Shown one piece after another: positions 25,827-33,012 of a DNA stretch of 64,000 nt (positions within the stretch are counted from its first letter, which is position 1; the number at the start of each line of letters is the position of its first letter). The notes under the pieces were generated by a model. That model was not told where the DNA came from and did no database searches. It saw only the letters and a list, made by a program, of their open reading frames with translations. Made by a program: the position numbers and the translations under genes. The DNA comes from JAHELQ01 sp964491915 (GTDB lineage: Bacteria; Acidobacteriota; Aminicenantia; UBA2199): NCBI GenBank assembly GCA_964491915.1, contig CAZBHS010000031.1, positions 8,371 through 72,370 of the forward strand. The letters are read 5' to 3'.

Positions 25827-26291
25827 CTATTGAAGGCTCTCCAGAAATTCCAGAATCTCCTTCATATCAGGAACTTCAGGTATATCGTAGATTTTTTTGA
25901 AAATAACGTTCCCCTCTTCGTCTATGATTATATTCGCTCGCTGTGAAGTTCCTTCTTCTTTACGCAGCATTCCAAGCGACGCCGCCACCTGTCCATGGGG
26001 CCAGAAATCCGATAGCAGGCGAACGTTATCAATGCCGATGGTTTCCGCCCAGACCTTTTTGCTGATTGTCGAATCGACACTCACGCCCAATGGGACGGTG
26101 TTCAATTCCGTCAAGCGGCGGAGGTTGCTTTCGAGCGATTGCATTTGGGTGGCGCAAACTCCGGTCCAGGCCAACGGGTGAAAGGATAATAGCACTTTTT
26201 TCCCCCGGTAGTCCTCTAATTTTATCTCTTCTCCTTTTTGGTCTTTCAAAACGAAATCAGGAATTTTAGCCCCTTTTTTCAAGGTTGTCAT
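25827..26291 (-). CDS. Peroxiredoxin (AhpC/TSA family)
   Basis: 154 residues of thioredoxin fold. The peroxidatic Cys lies in FHPLAWTGVCATQM, with the usual PXXXT/SXXC spacing. The only cysteine seen is this one, so it would be a 1-Cys type relying on an external reductant. WPHGQVAASLGMLRKEEGTSQRANIIID matches the subgroup near AhpE/Bcp. Its role is reduction of hydrogen peroxide and organic peroxides. GGGAGG precedes the start. Confidence 0.9.
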   Translation of the reverse strand: MTTLKKGAKIPDFVLKDQKGEEIKLEDYRGKKVLLSFHPLAWTGVCATQMQSLESNLRRLTELNTVPLGVSVDSTISKKVWAETIGIDNVRLLSDFWPHGQVAASLGMLRKEEGTSQRANIIIDEEGNVIFKKIYDIPEVPDMKEILEFLESLQ

Positions 26292-26357
26292 GTTATCCTC
26301 CCTTTAGTTAAATAATAAACAGTTTTAGAGGAATTTCAACTGCAAAACGAGACCGCG

Positions 26358-28541
26358 TTAAAAATAAAAATGTAGGCCGGCGGATATCTGGATCCCAGGG
26401 GCTTCGGGAATGTCGGGGTCCGGATTGGCGTAATAGAGGGTGTCGAACAGGTTCGAAATCCGCGCGAAGAGGAAAAAATTCGCTGAGAAATAGTATCCCC
26501 CTTTAAGATTCACCAGATCGTAATTACGGTTACATACTTCCGCGGGGCCCGGATCTTTTTTGGAGAACGCGTGAAGGTAATTGGCTTCAGCCCAGAATTT
26601 GCCGGCGAATAGTTTGGCGCCGTGGAATACGCGGGCGGCGGGGATATCATTGAGCGGGGCTTCGGTCTCAATTGTCCTTCCCTTAAAAAGGGACAGGTGG
26701 CCGAATAGTTCCAGGCCCTGGAAAGGGAAGAGCTGAAATTCACTCTCGATGCCGATAATCCTGCCTTTCGCCACATTATCGTAGGTATAGATTCCGGCGT
26801 CGTCCCGGTAGCGTTCGATCATGTCTTTGATTGAGTAGGAAAACCCATACAATCCCAGGAACATGGAATCGGAGAAAAGTTTAAGCCCCGTATCCACGTT
26901 AACGCTACTCTCCGGCAGCAAGCCGGGATTTCCCACCACGTATTTCCGTCCGGTAATCCCTGTATAGAAGGATTCGCTCAGGGAGGGAAGGCGGAACGCC
27001 CGACCGATATCAATGAATAATGACGCTGATGAACCTAGTTTGTGGGTGACGCCAAGGAAAGCAGACGGGGCGAATGAAGATTTTTCCAGATACACTCCCT
27101 GCGTGTCCGCCTGGAGATTAAAATGGCTGTAGCGGACACCGCCGATGATATCGAACCCTTTCCACCCGGAGTAGTCGAGGGTGGCGAATAGTCCCACATC
27201 ATTTCTCAAACCTGAGGAGAGGGGGATTGTCGTGTTCATCCGGCCCTCAACGGTGTCGGTGTTTTCGATTCGCAGGTTCTGCCTCGAGAACCATTCCAGT
27301 CCGACGCGGTAGGATAGGTCTGCGTTCAAGGATTTGTGAACGCCGGCTTTCAGTCCCATGTTGGTTACGTCGGTGACGGCCTGCTGGCGGCTGAGTTCTG
27401 AGTCTGAAATCTTCTCCAGGTTGTAGTGGGAGGGATTCACAAATATGAGTAGATTCAATTGTCCGTTATTCAAAAACGTTTTTTCGATCCAATTGAATCG
27501 TAATATTTGTTCCGATTCTTCCGGTACCAACGAATAGTCCCGCAATGTGCCGCCCCTCTCGGGTTTACCGATATCCCTCCCGAATCCTCCCATGTAACCG
27601 ATGGTCACGTCTCTCTCTTCATTGAAATATCCGATGTTCAATGTTCCTGAGTAATAGGTGTAACCGGAGTGAGGTATCTCGTGAATCGGAGAGGAATAAT
27701 TGCCCGCTTGCAGGAAATTGAAGCCCGCCGAAACGAAATGGGAATCGGATTTTTTTTGTAAAGACAGCCCGGTGGCGAGGCGTTGGTCATTGGTGTTCAT
27801 GTTCAGGTGAAAGTTATTTTGCGGTGTGGTCGGCATCGTTTGTGGAGCGGTGAAGAGTTGCACCACTCCGCCGATGGCATCGGATCCGTAGAGGACAGAG
27901 GATGACGAACGCACCACTTCGATGCGGCGAATCATGTTCGGTGGCACAAAGGATGCAGATACTCCCACCCGGCGGTCGCTGGACAGTCTGACTCCATCCA
28001 CCAGTATCAAGACTCTGCGGCGCGCCAACCCCCGGATGCTGGGGGTGATGGAAAATCCTCCCTTGCCAATGAAATGAATCCCCGGCACCTGCGTCAGCGT
28101 TCCGGCTACATTCTCCGGCATTTGCTCCTTGATGTCCAGGTCCGACAGGGAACTCTCCGCCATTGGAACATCGATGATTTGCTCCTGCCGGTTTAAGGCC
28201 GTGACGGAGATCTCTTCTTTGATGTGTTCTTTGGGGATCATCAAGATGTTCAAAACTGAAATTTTTCTGTCGGGTGATATCTTCAGCTCTTGAGGATGGT
28301 ACCGGTTATGGGTGGCCTGGAGCATCAGGGCCCTCTTTCGAAGTTCCGGTGGCACAGGCAGTAGGAATTTCCCTTCGCGGTCCGATAAGGTGGCGGAACC
28401 GTTTGGTTGCAATTTGATGGAGACGGCGGACAGGGGTTGGTTGTAAATGTCCTTCACGGTGCCGCGAATCTCAGCCCCATAAAGCGAGTGAATTCCTGAA
28501 TAGAACAAAACAATAAATAAAATTACAACTATTCTCTTCAT
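26358..28541 (-). CDS. TonB-dependent outer-membrane receptor
   Basis: 727 residues. Signal peptide MKRIVVILFIVLFYSGIHSLYG, then a carboxypeptidase regulatory-like beta sandwich (about 24-110). The plug domain (GIHFIGKGGFSITPSIRGLA, VLILVDGVRLSSDRR, VLYGSDAIGGVVQL) precedes a beta-barrel of alternating strands that ends in Phe (LHFYF), the outer-membrane insertion signal. DGVR and the plug order resemble BtuB/CirA-type receptors for metal chelates or cobalamin. The iron genes a few kb away are suggestive but no operator links them. Confidence 0.9.
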   Translation of the reverse strand: MKRIVVILFIVLFYSGIHSLYGAEIRGTVKDIYNQPLSAVSIKLQPNGSATLSDREGKFLLPVPPELRKRALMLQATHNRYHPQELKISPDRKISVLNILMIPKEHIKEEISVTALNRQEQIIDVPMAESSLSDLDIKEQMPENVAGTLTQVPGIHFIGKGGFSITPSIRGLARRRVLILVDGVRLSSDRRVGVSASFVPPNMIRRIEVVRSSSSVLYGSDAIGGVVQLFTAPQTMPTTPQNNFHLNMNTNDQRLATGLSLQKKSDSHFVSAGFNFLQAGNYSSPIHEIPHSGYTYYSGTLNIGYFNEERDVTIGYMGGFGRDIGKPERGGTLRDYSLVPEESEQILRFNWIEKTFLNNGQLNLLIFVNPSHYNLEKISDSELSRQQAVTDVTNMGLKAGVHKSLNADLSYRVGLEWFSRQNLRIENTDTVEGRMNTTIPLSSGLRNDVGLFATLDYSGWKGFDIIGGVRYSHFNLQADTQGVYLEKSSFAPSAFLGVTHKLGSSASLFIDIGRAFRLPSLSESFYTGITGRKYVVGNPGLLPESSVNVDTGLKLFSDSMFLGLYGFSYSIKDMIERYRDDAGIYTYDNVAKGRIIGIESEFQLFPFQGLELFGHLSLFKGRTIETEAPLNDIPAARVFHGAKLFAGKFWAEANYLHAFSKKDPGPAEVCNRNYDLVNLKGGYYFSANFFLFARISNLFDTLYYANPDPDIPEAPGIQISAGLHFYF

Positions 28542-28571
28542 GTTTCTAATACGCGAAAACAGCGCGATGGT

Positions 28572-29426
28572 TTATGCTGAGTTCTTAAAATTTGTTGTGT
28601 ACAGGCAACCGGGATGGTTGATATTTTGTACGATATACTGAAATTTTTCCCCTGAATCCCCCCTCCAGATTGAAATTCCTTGCGGATGGGTGAGATTCAT
28701 GAGGTAGATGTCTGTGTCGCTATCGCCGCCGGTTATGAGCGGCGGATCGTGCGCGATATGGTTGAAGTAGACGTGCGCTTTGCCGTCTGTTATGGGAAGC
28801 GGCTCCTCCAACCGGTGGGACAAAATGTCCACGCCGTCATCATTTTGTTCCAATATAGGACGTATTCCGTAGCAATGGTTTTCCGGCAGCGATAGATAGC
28901 GCCGGCCCACTTCCCTGACGGTGAATTGATTGGAGGCGGAGATGACATAAATACCGTAGCCTTTACGCCTCAGAAGCTCCAAAACTTGAAGCATCATGGG
29001 GTTAGGCGCCGGGACCGGGATCTTCTCGCCCTCCCACTGGAGGAATGGGAGTTGGCAGTCCATTACTTTCCTTGTGGTTTTTATGAGGGTGTGGAGAGGG
29101 ATCCCGGCCATGGCGGTTGTAATGCGCTGGTAAGCGACGATTTTTCCCTCCCGGGCGAGAATGTCTCGATATTCCAGCCAGGTAAGAGGGAGCGGCGCTT
29201 TATCGATAGCCAGCGGCCCTTCCTGTTCATCCAGCTTCAACTGGACAAATACTGCGTCGCCCACATCGCCGTCCAGCAATGTGTTGTCCAGGTCAAAGAC
29301 CGCGATTTTCACTGACGGCGGATGGGCCAATCCACCACCGGCAACCGCTTGGTCGATGGCTTCGATTCTTGATAGTAATTCTTCCGGTATTGCTGTTAGT
29401 TGTATCTGTTTTCCAATATGGTTCAT
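28572..29426 (-). CDS. HAD phosphatase co-encoded with encapsulin
   Basis: 284 residues, SerB-like HAD fold. Motif I VFDLDNTLLDGD, motif II VISASNQ, motif III region K before the GGDSDTD motif IV. A helical cap lies between. The start overlaps the encapsulin stop by 4 bases (ATGA), so it is the third gene of that operon. Substrate is unknown; phosphoserine, or a phosphate ester released in iron mineral formation, are guesses. There is no visible encapsulin targeting peptide at its C-terminus. Confidence 0.85.
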   Translation of the reverse strand: MNHIGKQIQLTAIPEELLSRIEAIDQAVAGGGLAHPPSVKIAVFDLDNTLLDGDVGDAVFVQLKLDEQEGPLAIDKAPLPLTWLEYRDILAREGKIVAYQRITTAMAGIPLHTLIKTTRKVMDCQLPFLQWEGEKIPVPAPNPMMLQVLELLRRKGYGIYVISASNQFTVREVGRRYLSLPENHCYGIRPILEQNDDGVDILSHRLEEPLPITDGKAHVYFNHIAHDPPLITGGDSDTDIYLMNLTHPQGISIWRGDSGEKFQYIVQNINHPGCLYTTNFKNSA

Positions 29427-30232
29427 CCAAGTTTAAATTCGACTGCGGCGCGCGGTTCCAGCACCTGGAAGGTGAAGGATCCGGTCAAGAACAAGTGGAT
29501 GTTTTTATCGTCATGCTTGAGGTAGCCGATGGATAAATCGTGCCCCACTGTCATTTCGTAATCGCCGCCTCGGCCGGATAGTATCAAGCCGCCTTCGATG
29601 GCAGGGCTCCAGTGGATGCCTCCTCTTAACATATCCTTCAACCGCTTGGCCAATGGGTAGCCTCTATCGTCGCCTTTCTGAATATTCTGAAAGGGGAGAG
29701 TGCCAAGCACCAAATGATATGGACCTCCGATCTTGTTTTTTTGCAACTGGATGATGCCGCTCTCGACGATCTCTTGCATCCCCGCTGAAGTGGAGGGCAT
29801 GGTGACCGGTTTGTAAGGAGACATTTCTGCAATCCCCTCGATTCCCGCTTCGGAGAGGCCGTGATAAATGGCGCTCTCCTCGAATCGGGCGGCATTGTAG
29901 CAGGCTTTGTCCAATGGATCTAGATCCGGGTTTTTCAATCCCCGTTCCAGATTGTCGAGCTCGTTGATATCCAGTGCGAACGGAAGCCTGAATTCGATGA
30001 GAGGTAGAACCTCCCGTTTGCCCCATTTCAATTCTTTGATTTTCCCATCCGCGTGGTTGAATTGAACGGTTCCAAGATTCACCGCTGCGGCGGTCCAACC
30101 GTGCGGTCCGTTGAAATCCACTAGTGAACGGGCGGATAGGTTGCCCGATAACACGTTTTTCGCTTGATGCTCGATTTCTTCCCAGGCGCTGTCGCTGATG
30201 GGCGCCATCGACCGTTTTAACAAGCCGCTCAT
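29423..30232 (-). CDS. Family 1 encapsulin shell protein
   Basis: 269 residues, matching the linocin-M18/encapsulin family in length and order. The N-terminus has LKRSMAPISDSAWEEIEHQA, then RSLVDFNGPHGW, and GIEGIAEMSPY. The C-terminus has HDLSIGYLKHD and LFLTGSFTFQVLEP. Sixty or more copies form an icosahedral HK97-fold compartment. The start overlaps the stop of the ferritin-like cargo (ATGA), the normal cargo-shell arrangement. No signal peptide; cytoplasmic. Confidence 0.95.
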   Translation of the reverse strand: MSGLLKRSMAPISDSAWEEIEHQAKNVLSGNLSARSLVDFNGPHGWTAAAVNLGTVQFNHADGKIKELKWGKREVLPLIEFRLPFALDINELDNLERGLKNPDLDPLDKACYNAARFEESAIYHGLSEAGIEGIAEMSPYKPVTMPSTSAGMQEIVESGIIQLQKNKIGGPYHLVLGTLPFQNIQKGDDRGYPLAKRLKDMLRGGIHWSPAIEGGLILSGRGGDYEMTVGHDLSIGYLKHDDKNIHLFLTGSFTFQVLEPRAAVEFKLG

Positions 30233-30597
30233 GATAGTCCTCCTCTCCCGGTTCTCCCAATACCAAGACTTCCGTCGGGATTTTTCGCTTCACCCTCCGC
30301 GGTATCGCCATCACCCCCTTCAATTTTTGTGATGGGGGCGGAGGAGAATAAATATGTGCGAAGTTCTTCGTCAAATTCCGGTATTTTCCGCCTCAACCAT
30401 TCCAACGCCATGGCCGCGTGTTCGATTTCCTCGTTGCGGTTATGAAGCAGAATGGCTTTGAGTTCCGGATTCCCGGTGACATCGGCACGTTGATTATACC
30501 AATCCACCGCTTCTAATTCTTCGATAAGGCTTGCCAATGCGCGATGGACATCTTTGGCATCTTCGGAAAGTCCAGTTTCATGATAAACTGTACTCAT
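30229..30597 (-). CDS. Encapsulated ferritin-like protein (EncFtn) with cargo tag
   Basis: 122 residues. Two helices carry the ferroxidase set E26, E27, E29, W33, Y34, E57 and H60. Each lies five positions before the residues described for Rhodospirillum rubrum EncFtn. After residue 84 a disordered linker leads to a C-terminal tag, DGSLGIGRTGRGGLS, containing the SLGIG core of encapsulin targeting peptides. The protein oxidises Fe(II) for mineral storage inside the shell. The start has GGGAGGG before it, and a sigma-70 promoter lies about 40 bases upstream. Confidence 0.94.
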   Translation of the reverse strand: MSTVYHETGLSEDAKDVHRALASLIEELEAVDWYNQRADVTGNPELKAILLHNRNEEIEHAAMALEWLRRKIPEFDEELRTYLFSSAPITKIEGGDGDTAEGEAKNPDGSLGIGRTGRGGLS

Positions 30598-30635
30598 AGG
30601 TCCCTCCCCTTAAGATATTTGAGACACTCAATTAA

Positions 30636-30664
30636 ATTATATCAAAACGCTGCTTCCTATGCAA
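30636..30664 (-). promoter_or_regulatory. Sigma-70 promoter of the encapsulin operon
   Basis: On the minus strand TTGCAT (30664-30659), 17-base spacer, TATAAT (30641-30636). No copy of the feo operator is seen in or near it, so control by the local DtxR-like repressor is not supported by sequence. Confidence 0.6.
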
Positions 30665-30799
30665 CAATAAAAAGTTCAAAGGCGGGAAGAATACCACTAA
30701 GGCGGGGTAAAGCGTGCGTATTTTTTGTAAGGACAAAGAAATAAATTGTTATTATTTAAAATTTGTGGAAACTTTTTTCATAAAGAGGCGTATTTGATA

Positions 30800-30828
30800 T
30801 TGTGTTAATTGTTACAAGTTGCTACAAT
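30800..30828 (+). promoter_or_regulatory. Sigma-70 promoter upstream of the CX3CX3C peptide genes
   Basis: TTGTGT (30800-30805), 17-base spacer, TACAAT (30823-30828). It lies 44 bases upstream of the first peptide's ATG and faces away from the encapsulin promoter. Confidence 0.5.
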
Positions 30829-30872
30829 TGGAACTTGTAAAGGAAATGGGACATTTAGAAAAAGGAGAAAAT

Positions 30873-31028
30873 ATGTTAAAAAAACTTACGAAAAAAGATG
30901 TCAAATTCAAAAAAGTCTTGAATGACCGGATGGCTTTCCACAGCGTATGCTATTTCGAATGCGTCGGCTTATGCAGTATCAATGGTCTAACAGTAACAAA
31001 CGACTATCAGTTGAAAGCTGATATGTAA
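30873..31028 (+). CDS. 51-residue CX3CX3C peptide, copy 1 (RiPP-like precursor)
   Basis: Starts at the ATG at 30873 after AAAGGAG. Basic N-terminus MLKKLTKKDVKFKK, then VLNDRMAFHSV, a core with cysteines at 26, 30 and 34, and a C-terminus with DYQLKADM. Copy 2 is the same length with all three cysteines, NDRMAF and DYQ conserved. The short basic start and ND..AF..C layout resemble Cys-rich bacteriocin precursors (CLI_3235 class) described in clostridia, but the match is loose. A hairpin follows the stop. No maturation enzyme is adjacent. It could instead be a metal-binding peptide. Confidence 0.7.
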   Translation: MLKKLTKKDVKFKKVLNDRMAFHSVCYFECVGLCSINGLTVTNDYQLKADM

Positions 31029-31052
31029 GCAATTGATAACAATGTAATGACC

Positions 31053-31076
31053 GCGGGCAGTTTGAAGGCTGCCCGC
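31053..31076 (+). terminator. Hairpin after peptide copy 1
   Basis: GCGGGCAG (31053-31060) pairs with CTGCCCGC (31069-31076) around an 8-base loop, followed by an imperfect T-run. The same arms occur after copy 2, so gene and hairpin were duplicated together. Confidence 0.7.
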
Positions 31077-31201
31077 ATCTAAAGTTTTCAGGGGAATGGG
31101 GAGGTGGTTACTGAAAGTTTGCGAATCATCAAAGGGGAGTTATCAGAGTATAACACCTATAAGTCGGGTGTTTCTAATATATATAAAGTAAAGGAGGAAC
31201 C

Positions 31202-31357
31202 ATGTTAAAAAAACTAACAAAAAAAAGTATTGAAGGAAAAAGAGTCCTGAATGACCGGATGGCTTTCCAGAGTGAATGCTACCTATTTTGCCTCATGGAT
31301 TGTGGTGATAACTTACAGAGATACACCATCGACTATCAGATGAAAGTTTTAATGTAG
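31202..31357 (+). CDS. 51-residue CX3CX3C peptide, copy 2
   Basis: ATG at 31202 after AAAGGAGG. N-terminus MLKKLTKKSIEGKR, then VLNDRMAFQSE, cysteines at 26, 30 and 34, C-terminus DYQMKVLM. About half of the residues equal copy 1. Identity is highest in the first eight residues and in VLNDRMAF, lower in the residues between cysteines and after the third one. That is the pattern of a conserved leader with a variable core. A run of about 20 bases over NDRMAF is identical at DNA level, suggesting a fairly recent duplication. Confidence 0.7.
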   Translation: MLKKLTKKSIEGKRVLNDRMAFQSECYLFCLMDCGDNLQRYTIDYQMKVLM

Positions 31358-31390
31358 GCTTTTAAGTACTTTAAATCAATGTAATTCCCG

Positions 31391-31412
31391 CGGGCAGTTT
31401 TAAGACTGCCCG
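31391..31412 (+). terminator. Hairpin after peptide copy 2
   Basis: CGGGCAG (31391-31397) pairs with CTGCCCG (31406-31412) around an 8-base A/T-rich loop, 33 bases after the stop codon. It also faces the 3' end of the convergent deaminase gene. Confidence 0.65.
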
Positions 31413-31428
31413 TACTTTGTGTATCACC

Positions 31429-31896
31429 CTAATAGTGCTTCTTGTCTTCTTTTTTTCCCCAGGTTTCGAACAATTCGAGGCATTCGTCGCGGGCGATTTG
31501 GGCGACCGAGACCTGTTGGGTTTTGGCTGTTCCTTTGATGACATCGTAGATGAATTTATCGTCGAAACCGATTCGGGCCGCGTCGTTTTGATTGCATCCA
31601 TAATAGAGGGTTTTAATCTTGGCCCAATGAACCGCGGCGAAACACATGGGGCAGGGTTCGCAGGTGGAGTAGATTTCACAGTCCGAGAGATCGAAGGTGT
31701 TCAGCTTTTCCGCCGCACGGCGGATGGCGACAACTTCGGCGTGGGCCGTGGGATCGTTGGTGGATAGCACCAGGTTGTGTCCGGCCGATACGATGATCCC
31801 ATCTTTGACGATGACGGCTCCGAAGGGACCTCCGTCGCCGTTTCGCATTCCTTTTTCCGCTTCTTTGATGGCTGCGTCCATAAATTCTTTTTTCAT
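31429..31896 (-). CDS. Guanine deaminase-type cytidine-deaminase-fold enzyme
   Basis: 155 residues. Zinc site: HAEVVAIRRA and CEPCPMCFAAV. The later NDAARIGFDDKFIYD is characteristic of the GuaD branch rather than of TadA. It would hydrolyse guanine to xanthine for purine salvage or catabolism. AAAAGAA is a weak ribosome site. Nothing nearby belongs to purine metabolism. Confidence 0.83.
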   Translation of the reverse strand: MKKEFMDAAIKEAEKGMRNGDGGPFGAVIVKDGIIVSAGHNLVLSTNDPTAHAEVVAIRRAAEKLNTFDLSDCEIYSTCEPCPMCFAAVHWAKIKTLYYGCNQNDAARIGFDDKFIYDVIKGTAKTQQVSVAQIARDECLELFETWGKKEDKKHY

Positions 31897-31990
31897 AGTA
31901 CAGGTTTTATCATAAATTCCGTTAAATTTAAAGTGAATTGATCGGTTTTTAGCTAGTTTTTCTTCGACTGGCTCTGGATTAGAGTCAAAT

Positions 31991-32974
31991 TCAGGTGACT
32001 TTCAGCAAATCCTCTTTGTGCCCGATCAGTATCAAGAGATCGCCCTCGGCGATTGTTAGATCCGGTGAGGGATTGAAGAGTAGTCTTCCGTCTCTTTGGA
32101 CGGCAACCACCATCGCGTCGTATTGTTGCCGGATTCCCGACTGGCGGATGGTTTTGCCGAGCAATGGCGAATCAGCGGCGATTCGCACCTCTTCCAATGA
32201 CAGGGCCAGATCTTTACTCTGGGTGACCAGATCGATGAGGTTGACGACATTGGGTTTCAATACAGTGTTGACAATGCGTTGGGAGGTGAGGCGGTGGGGG
32301 GTGACCACCTGGTCGGCGCCGATTTTGAGGAGTTTCTTCTCGTTATTCAGCTCCACGGCGCGGGTGATGATAAAGATGCCGCTGTTTAGGTCGCGGGCGG
32401 TGAGGACTGTGAATAGATTTTCGGCATCGGTGGGGAGCAAGGAGATAAGGGTTTTCGCCCGTTTCACTCCCGCCACTTCCAGAAAGTCTTCCACTGTGGC
32501 GTCCGCCAGCATTACATCGAATCCCATCTCTTCGGCCCGGGCAAAACGGTCCTGATCTTTTTCGATGATCACGAAATCCACCTCTTTTTGGCACAATTCC
32601 CGGGTCACTTGCTCACCCATGCGGCCGAAGCCTACGATAATGATATGGTTGTCCATTTTTTCGATTGATTTCATTCTGCGTCTCCCCAGGATTTTACGGA
32701 GGCGGTTTTCGATGATGGTTTCGCCGATGAATACCGCCGCGGAGAAAAAGATGCCCAGACCGCTTACGATGACAAAGATAGTGAAGCCGACGCCGGCGCG
32801 GGACAATGGAAACACTTCTTTGTAGCCGACGGTGGAGATACTGATGACCGTCATGTACATGGCGTCCAGAAAATCGACCTCCTCGATGAGCATGTAACCA
32901 ATAACATCGACCGATAGGATCATGCCCAGGATAAAGAGTAAAAAGGGGATTCTGGATTCTTTTCTCCGTTTCAT
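31991..32974 (-). CDS. Two-helix potassium channel with RCK (TrkA) domains
   Basis: 327 residues: first helix about 10-29, pore segment with filter STVGYKEVF, second helix about 62-85. An RCK/TrkA-N Rossmann domain (IIIVGFGRMGEQV) and a TrkA-C domain at the end (SPLLGKTIRQSGIR, EGDLLILIG) follow. Regulation by a cytosolic nucleotide or cation is expected. The filter has Lys after TVGY where most channels have Gly; the same TVGYKEV form is seen in some other bacterial channels. Confidence 0.9.
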   Translation of the reverse strand: MKRRKESRIPFLLFILGMILSVDVIGYMLIEEVDFLDAMYMTVISISTVGYKEVFPLSRAGVGFTIFVIVSGLGIFFSAAVFIGETIIENRLRKILGRRRMKSIEKMDNHIIIVGFGRMGEQVTRELCQKEVDFVIIEKDQDRFARAEEMGFDVMLADATVEDFLEVAGVKRAKTLISLLPTDAENLFTVLTARDLNSGIFIITRAVELNNEKKLLKIGADQVVTPHRLTSQRIVNTVLKPNVVNLIDLVTQSKDLALSLEEVRIAADSPLLGKTIRQSGIRQQYDAMVVAVQRDGRLLFNPSPDLTIAEGDLLILIGHKEDLLKVT

Positions 32975-33012
32975 GAAACTATTTTAGCAGATTTTCCCGT
33001 TGGAGAAAATAT

